Source: Prevotella sp. P5-92
GTDB lineage: Bacteria > Bacteroidota > Bacteroidia > Bacteroidales > Bacteroidaceae
NCBI RefSeq assembly: GCF_002251245.1
Contig: NZ_NPJG01000042.1
Location: 1-64,000, forward strand
Direction: 5' to 3'
DNA length: 64,000 nucleotides
Each line of letters starts with the position of its first letter. The stretch's first letter is position 1. A program made the position numbers and the translations under genes. Under the pieces are notes generated by a model. That model worked only from the letters and a program-made list of their open reading frames with translations, was not told where the DNA came from and did not search any database. This document shows, in pieces, positions 59,120 through 64,000 of this stretch.

Positions 59120-60025
59120 ATGAGACTTGATGGAAGAAGAATGAGCGACAACGTCAACGACCGTCGCGGAGAAGGAGGAATGAATATGGCCGGTGGCGGA
59201 TTGGGACTGCTGAGACTGCTCTCAATATTGCCAGGAGGCATAAAGACCAAACTGATAGGCATAGGAGTGGTGATAGCCGTGGTGATGGCTACGCAGGGAA
59301 CTTCGGGTCTGAGCAATATGCTCGGTCTGAGCACACCACAACAGGAGAATGCCGAATATGTGGGTACTGCCGAGGAGCAGGAATTGTATAAGTTTTCTGC
59401 ACAGATCCTCGCTGGTACAGAAGACGTATGGACCGAACTGTTCAGACAGATGGGCAAACGGTATGTACCGCCAAAGTTGGTAATCTTTAAGGATGCCGTG
59501 AGGTCGGGATGCGGAAATGCCACATCGAGCACTGGACCCTTCTATTGTTCAGCCGACCAAACAGTGTATATCGACCTCTCGTTTTTTATGAACATGAAAA
59601 GACAACTCGGTGCCGATGGTGACTTCGCTTACGCTTATGTCATTGCCCACGAGGTAGGACATCATGTGCAGTATCTGCTTGGCGATCTCGACCGAATGCA
59701 CGAGCAGATGGCATCAAGCAGCGAGGCGGAGAGCAACAGGCTCAGTGTGCGCCTTGAGCTCCAGGCCGACTTCTACGCTGGAGTGTGGGCTTACCACGAC
59801 AATAAGATGTTCTCCAGTCTTGAAGACGGAGACATCGACGAGGGACTTGACGTAGCCCGAAAGATTGGCGACGACTATCTGCAAAAGAAAGCACGCGGAT
59901 ATACCGTGCCAGAGTCGTTCAATCATGGCACGTCGGAACAGCGCAGCCGATGGCTCAAACTCGGAGCGCATACCGGCGACCTGTCGCGACGCGACACCTT
60001 CACGCCTGCCTACGACAAATTATAA
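59120..60025 (+). CDS. ypfJ: Neutral zinc metallopeptidase (YpfJ family)
   Basis: 301 residues, usual for YpfJ. The N-terminus MRLDGRRMSDNVNDRRGEGG is the family's hallmark start, followed by a membrane helix (about 42-60, TKLIGIGVVIAVVMATQG). The zinc site HEVGHHVQYLLG (about 177-188) fits the HExGHH form, and SEAESNRLSVRLELQADFYAGVW carries the third ligand region. It is an uncharacterised envelope protease in most bacteria. Only 4 bases separate it from the lyase gene that follows. Translation starts just after an 8-bp repeat array that could affect its leader length. Confidence 0.9.
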   Translation: MRLDGRRMSDNVNDRRGEGGMNMAGGGLGLLRLLSILPGGIKTKLIGIGVVIAVVMATQGTSGLSNMLGLSTPQQENAEYVGTAEEQELYKFSAQILAGTEDVWTELFRQMGKRYVPPKLVIFKDAVRSGCGNATSSTGPFYCSADQTVYIDLSFFMNMKRQLGADGDFAYAYVIAHEVGHHVQYLLGDLDRMHEQMASSSEAESNRLSVRLELQADFYAGVWAYHDNKMFSSLEDGDIDEGLDVARKIGDDYLQKKARGYTVPESFNHGTSEQRSRWLKLGAHTGDLSRRDTFTPAYDKL

Positions 60026-60029
60026 CGAC

Positions 60030-61877
60030 ATGGACACGCCACTTGCCAAACATAGAATGATGAACAGGCTTATTGTCGTCTCGTTGCTTCTTATGTCGGC
60101 ACTCATGCCAGCTAATGCCGACAAGCTGATGGACAACGTCAGACGCAACCTCGACGCTGTGCCACAAGTGAGGGACAGCTATATACGCTATGGCTCGCAA
60201 TATGCAGGACAGAGATGGACCTCGCCCAGCGCACAGATGTTTGCCGAATTTAAGACCAATGGCAATCGCACCCGCTACGAGGCAGCCACATTCGCCAAAC
60301 GCCGACAGTTAGCGGCACTTGTCATGGCGGAGATAGCGGAAGACAAAGGACGGTTTATGGGCGACATCATCGATGGCCTGCAGAGTACACTCGAAGAGAC
60401 GTGGTGGGGAATACCAGCCCACTATCCGACAAAGATGATGAGGCGAGAGGACCAGAACGTCGATCTCTTCAATGCCGAGACAGCAGGACTCGTAGCGTGG
60501 ACAAAGCGCGCACTGAAGGAGAAGATAGACAGCTTTTCGCCGATGATGACAAAATGGATAGACGATGAGATAGCACGCCGTATGCTCGCGCCCGCTCTTG
60601 CCACCGACTACTGGTGGAAGAAAGCAGGCATGAACTGGAATCCCTGGATCTGTTCTAACTGGCTCGCCTGCGTGATGTTTTGCGAACGCGACTCCGTGCG
60701 TCGTCAGCAAGCCATTGAGCAGATAGACAAAGCCATGCAATGCTTCTACAATGCCTATCCCGATGATGGAGGATGCGACGAGGGACCTACCTATTGGGAT
60801 CGTGCGGCGGCATCGCTCTTCGACTGTCTCTACCTGAGAAACGATGGCAACAGCAGAGATTTTGCCGATGCTAAACTGGCGAGGATGGCAGCTTACTCTT
60901 ATGCCACGTATATTGCCGACGGCTATTGTCTGAGCTTTGCTGATTCCCATGGCAACAGGATGGTTCAACAACCTAATGTAATGTATCCTTTTGCCGTGAT
61001 GATAGGCGACAAGACTATGGCGCGCTTTGCTGCTTATGTGGCAAAGGAGAAAGCGTTTATGACCAATGCGGCGGCCATATTCCACCAGAGCGGCAATTAT
61101 CCCACCCTCGGCAGGGAACTCGTCTTCTTGAGTATGCTCGATACGTTTGTCAACGAAGAAGCTGCAGAACCTCTGCTGGCCGACACATGGCTCCAACGCT
61201 TGCAGATAATGACTGCCCGACGCAATGGAGTGTTTCTTGCAATGAAGGGCGGACATAATGACGAGAGCCACAACCACAACGATGTGGGCAGTTTTGTGGT
61301 GTATGACGGAGGAATACCAGTGCTTGTCGATCCTGGAGTGGGAGAATACACGTCGATGACGTTCAGTAAGCGGCGGTATGATATATGGACCATGCAGTCG
61401 GCATACCACAACCTTCCACAGATAAATGGCTGCGATCAACAGGCAGGTAGGAAGTATGCCTCGCACGATGTGGAGTATCGTCTGGGAAGACTCAAGATGG
61501 ATTTAGCGAAGACATATCCAGACAGTGCCGGCATCAACTGTTGGACACGCGTCGTGGACATTGACAAGCGTGGTGTCGTCACCCTGAGCGACGACTATGA
61601 CTTGAGTCGTTGCAGCAGTCCTGTGCGGCTGATGTTTATTGCAGCCCACGAGCCAAGGGTGAAGGCGGGAGAGATAGAGATAGGAACAATGAAAATGAAA
61701 TACGACACTACGATTCTCGACGTCGCCGTTGAACCTTTGGACGGGAAATTTGACCCGATGTTGAGGCAGATGTGGCAAGACGGTCTTTGGAGAATCGTAA
61801 TGTCGGTAAAGGGAAACTCGAAGAGAGGTAAGGTGAAGATTACAGTCGCGAGAGGAACTTCTCCCTATCGACGATAA
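60030..61877 (+). CDS. Heparinase II/III-like polysaccharide lyase
   Basis: 615 residues from MDTPLAKHRMMNRL; starting at the ATG at 60057 would give a tighter signal peptide. The frame also extends upstream inside the metallopeptidase gene, which is not coding. The signal core (LIVVSLLLMSALMPANA) is followed by an alpha/alpha toroid (about 60-370, with NWNPWICSNWLACVM and DDGGCDEGPTYWDRAA) and a C-terminal heparinase II/III beta domain with GGHNDESHNHNDVGSFVVY (His residues near 410-416). It should cleave an acidic polysaccharide by beta-elimination; which one is unclear. Its last 38 bases overlap a gene on the other strand. Confidence 0.85.
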   Translation: MDTPLAKHRMMNRLIVVSLLLMSALMPANADKLMDNVRRNLDAVPQVRDSYIRYGSQYAGQRWTSPSAQMFAEFKTNGNRTRYEAATFAKRRQLAALVMAEIAEDKGRFMGDIIDGLQSTLEETWWGIPAHYPTKMMRREDQNVDLFNAETAGLVAWTKRALKEKIDSFSPMMTKWIDDEIARRMLAPALATDYWWKKAGMNWNPWICSNWLACVMFCERDSVRRQQAIEQIDKAMQCFYNAYPDDGGCDEGPTYWDRAAASLFDCLYLRNDGNSRDFADAKLARMAAYSYATYIADGYCLSFADSHGNRMVQQPNVMYPFAVMIGDKTMARFAAYVAKEKAFMTNAAAIFHQSGNYPTLGRELVFLSMLDTFVNEEAAEPLLADTWLQRLQIMTARRNGVFLAMKGGHNDESHNHNDVGSFVVYDGGIPVLVDPGVGEYTSMTFSKRRYDIWTMQSAYHNLPQINGCDQQAGRKYASHDVEYRLGRLKMDLAKTYPDSAGINCWTRVVDIDKRGVVTLSDDYDLSRCSSPVRLMFIAAHEPRVKAGEIEIGTMKMKYDTTILDVAVEPLDGKFDPMLRQMWQDGLWRIVMSVKGNSKRGKVKITVARGTSPYRR

Positions 61878-62208
61878 AGCGGAGGTGTGTGCCCTCGCCA
61901 ATGAGGGTGTCACCCTCGCGCGCTTCCACCTTAAAAAACAGCTTGCGGCCATCGATCTTCTCCAATGTCGCCGTGGCTTCTACTTCAGAGCCTACGGGAG
62001 TGGGCTTGAGGTGTGACGACTCTATATGTCCGCCCACGGTGGTGCGTCCCTCGGGAATCATCTCTTTTACAGCCAGCATGGCGGCGTTTTCCATCAGCGC
62101 CATCATTGCAGGAGTAGCCAATACAGGCATGTCGCCTGAACCAATCTTTATTGCAGTCACGTCGTCAGTGACCGTCATCTTCGATGTGTGTGTAAGTCCT
62201 ATTTCCAT
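61840..62208 (-). CDS. FlK-type thioesterase
   Basis: 122 residues from MEIGLTHTSKMTV; a frame from 62235 adds nine residues without support. It is a hot-dog fold protein: PVLATPAMMALMENAAMLAV (about 34-53) is the long helix with the catalytic-type Glu, TTVGGHIESSHLKPTPVGSE carries the His/Thr pair, and ATLEKIDGRKLFFKVEA the following strands. This matches the fluoroacetyl-CoA thioesterase-like family, with a general acyl-CoA substrate probable. The 3' end overlaps the lyase gene convergently. A TAACTTTG -7 element (62233-62240) precedes it. Confidence 0.85.
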   Translation of the reverse strand: MEIGLTHTSKMTVTDDVTAIKIGSGDMPVLATPAMMALMENAAMLAVKEMIPEGRTTVGGHIESSHLKPTPVGSEVEATATLEKIDGRKLFFKVEAREGDTLIGEGTHLRFIVDREKFLSRL

Positions 62209-62232
62209 AATGTAAATTAATAAAAAACGCTG

Positions 62233-62240
62233 CAAAGTTA
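62233..62240 (-). promoter_or_regulatory. -7 element of the thioesterase gene
   Basis: TAACTTTG on the minus strand, 25 bases before the start at 62208. The oppositely directed TAATTTTG (62283-62290) serves the next gene. Confidence 0.5.
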
Positions 62241-62282
62241 TTCATTTTTTCCCATTTCTTGTATATTGTCGCTGAAAAACAT

Positions 62283-62290
62283 TAATTTTG
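62283..62290 (+). promoter_or_regulatory. -7 element of the surface-repeat/DUF3943 gene
   Basis: TAATTTTG, 29 bases before the start codon at 62320. Confidence 0.5.
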
Positions 62291-62319
62291 CACACGAATT
62301 ATTAATATATGACAGAAAA

Positions 62320-64000
62320 ATGAGAATGAAAAAAATAATGATATTGGCTTTGTCGAGCCTTTGCTGCATCACCGCATTGGCACAACGAGGGAAGTTTGCA
62401 AATATCGGTGTCGGCGTAAACCACACTACTGCTGATTCGCTCCTGATGAGCCATTTTAACGTGGCTCTCTTTGGCAATGTGGATACGCTCCATGGATTTC
62501 AGGGCAGCCTTTTCATGAGCGTAGTGAGGCAAGAGACGAAAGGAGTCAATGCCGGTGCGCTTTCTGCCATGACGCGAGGAAAGATGTATGGTGTGCAGAT
62601 GGCAGGCTTTATCAATGGCATCGATGGTGAGGCACGTGGCGTGCAGATGGCTGGTGTGTCAAACATGGCTAAGAGCATCAATGGCATGCAGATGGCTGGT
62701 CTTACCAACGTCACCGTCAAACCTATGCGTGGCATACAGCTCGCGGGTATCACCAATGTGGCCATGGGTGTGGAGCGAGGAGTGCAGATGGCAGGTGTGG
62801 CAAATGTCAGTTCGTCATATATGCGCGGTCTTCAGTTTGGCATATATAACTATGCCGATACGCTCAACGGGTCGCAATTTGGTTTTATCAATATCGCCCG
62901 TAGTCATCCCCGTGGCGTGCAGGTGGGATTAGTCAATTACACACGCGACACCATTGCCCATAAGATAGGTCTCGTCAATATCAATCCCAAGACGCGCATC
63001 GATATGCTTGCCTATCTGGGCTCGTCCACGAAGGGAAATATAGCATTGAGGTTCCGCAATCGCAGCACATATAATATAATAGGTGTAGGAACGCATTTCA
63101 TGGGCATCGACGAGAAATTCTCGGGAGCCCTGTTCTACCGCATAGGACAGTATTTCCAGCTCTCGCCACGACTCAGTCTCAGCGGCGACCTCGGCTATTA
63201 TCATGTGGAGACCTTTGCCGATGCGGGCGACACGAGGCCCGAACGCCTGTTCTCTCTTCAGGCACGTTTGAATATCGATTACCAGCTGAGTCCAGTGATA
63301 GGCGCCTTTGCCAGTGTGGGATATGGCGACACACGTTATTATCATCATGCCACCCACTATCGCTCACGGCCAATCGTAGAGGCGGGATTGTCGTTGAGAT
63401 ACATGAGAAGCAAGGAGAGAAGTGAGAGAAATGTGAATGCAGCGGAGTGCTACTCTTATGGTTGTCTCACTCCTCGTACTTCGTGTCTCGCCCAGCTATC
63501 CGACCACTCGTCACTCCTTGTCCCACCTTCCAAAAAGCGTCCTTGGCTTGCTGCCCTTGAAGTGTTTGGCATCAATGCTGGAGTATGGGCATTTGACAGT
63601 TATGTGATGGACGAGGAGTTTGCGAAGATTTCTATCCATACCGTGAAGCACAATATCGAGACCGGTTTCGTATGGGACAACGACCAGTTCTCGACCAATC
63701 TCTTTGCCCATCCTTACCATGGAGGACTCTATTTCAATGCAGCACGCAGCAACGGACTGACATTCTGGGAGTCAGCGCCTTATTCGTTCTGCGGAAGTCT
63801 GATGTGGGAGACGATCTGTGAGATAGAACCACCTGCCATCAACGACCTTATGGCCACCACTATGGGAGGAATATGTATAGGTGAGGTCACCTATCGTCTT
63901 TCCGACCTTATCCTCGATGATAGCCGTCGTGGCTTCCCGCGCTTTTGGCGTGAGTTCCTCGGTACTCTCGTTTGCCCTATAAAAGGTCTCAACCGCATCA
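62320..64000 (+). CDS. Surface-repeat and DUF3943 outer-membrane-type protein (3' end outside window)
   Basis: Open from the ATG at 62320 to the window edge, 560 residues so far and unbroken. A signal peptide (MRMKKIMILALSSLCCITAL, then AQ) precedes about eight short repeats (about 80-230) of the type G.QMAG..N (GVQMAGVSNMA, GMQMAGLTNVT, GIQLAGITNVA), which match the LA_2272-type surface repeat. A beta-rich stretch follows (about 240-360). The last part, HPYHGGLYFNAARSNGLTFW (about 465-484) and GEVTYRLSDLILDD, is the DUF3943 signature. The protein is likely to sit in the outer membrane. Function unknown; the C-terminus is not seen. Confidence 0.8.
   Translation, partial: MRMKKIMILALSSLCCITALAQRGKFANIGVGVNHTTADSLLMSHFNVALFGNVDTLHGFQGSLFMSVVRQETKGVNAGALSAMTRGKMYGVQMAGFINGIDGEARGVQMAGVSNMAKSINGMQMAGLTNVTVKPMRGIQLAGITNVAMGVERGVQMAGVANVSSSYMRGLQFGIYNYADTLNGSQFGFINIARSHPRGVQVGLVNYTRDTIAHKIGLVNINPKTRIDMLAYLGSSTKGNIALRFRNRSTYNIIGVGTHFMGIDEKFSGALFYRIGQYFQLSPRLSLSGDLGYYHVETFADAGDTRPERLFSLQARLNIDYQLSPVIGAFASVGYGDTRYYHHATHYRSRPIVEAGLSLRYMRSKERSERNVNAAECYSYGCLTPRTSCLAQLSDHSSLLVPPSKKRPWLAALEVFGINAGVWAFDSYVMDEEFAKISIHTVKHNIETGFVWDNDQFSTNLFAHPYHGGLYFNAARSNGLTFWESAPYSFCGSLMWETICEIEPPAINDLMATTMGGICIGEVTYRLSDLILDDSRRGFPRFWREFLGTLVCPIKGLNRI

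Noticed and set aside
1-64000. tRNA or rRNA genes
   Set aside because: None recognised by eye on either strand; a covariance search would be needed to exclude a missed tRNA.

Overview
The window looks like a chromosomal segment from a Bacteroidales bacterium, most likely Prevotella or a close Prevotellaceae relative. This rests on several things: TAnnTTTG -7 promoter elements, BspA-type leucine-rich-repeat (LRR) proteins ending in G-(I/V/L)-Y-(I/V)-x-N-G-(K/Q)-K tails, a TonB receptor/FecR-like/ECF sigma triad, a split LysO exporter, and C10 peptidase, GH3 and GH35 enzymes. I ran no database search; all family names come from reading motifs.

Layout. (1) 424-8521, all minus strand: an integrative mobilizable element with a small membrane protein, relaxase, MobC-like protein, putative oriT, HTH protein, excisionase-like protein and three tyrosine recombinases. 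(2) 8850-10900: a TonB-receptor 3' remnant, desulfoferrodoxin and an AAA ATPase. (3) 11004-14471, minus: cobyric acid synthase, a CobD-like aminotransferase and CbiB, the late steps of cobalamin assembly. (4) 14939-31218, plus: a tightly packed surface-protein operon of a membrane-anchored AraC-type regulator, an 893-aa LRR protein, a 3,413-aa GLUG/LRR giant, a 47-aa peptide, a lipoprotein and a metallophosphoesterase lipoprotein. (5) 31502-38755: a histidine-kinase-like protein that has lost its catalytic motifs, next to a GH3 beta-glucosidase, then a convergent C10 cysteine protease. (6) 38756-43595: a repeat-rich gene-free stretch, a deleted AAA-ATPase pseudogene, and the anaerobic ribonucleotide reductase nrdDG behind a cobalamin riboswitch. 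(7) 43596-52827: a full-length AAA-ATPase/nuclease-fold protein, a second LRR protein with its own small peptide, a GH35 beta-galactosidase, a STAS protein, an alpha/beta hydrolase lipoprotein and a BASS transporter. (8) 52969-57720, minus: an aquaporin 3' remnant, split LysO, and the TonB receptor/DUF4974 anti-sigma/ECF sigma signalling set. (9) 57919-64000: an SPFH protein, zinc metallopeptidase, heparinase II/III-like lyase, a convergently overlapping thioesterase, and a surface-repeat/DUF3943 protein cut by the window edge.

How it fits together. The window is rich in exported and glycan-active proteins typical of a gut or rumen Prevotella. Cobalamin links two regions: late B12 assembly genes lie at 11-14.5 kb, and the B12-independent ribonucleotide reductase at 41-43 kb carries a B12 riboswitch. 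The most unusual items are two unannotated 47- and 52-aa peptides sharing a KKKY..P.M..Y.I motif, each directly downstream of an exported LRR protein; the giant adhesin with a buried hydrophobic Ala/Gly-rich segment; the degenerate kinase; and several well-ordered non-coding structures (a 21-bp x 4 palindrome array, a duplicated 82-bp promoter cassette, a 5'-end hairpin).
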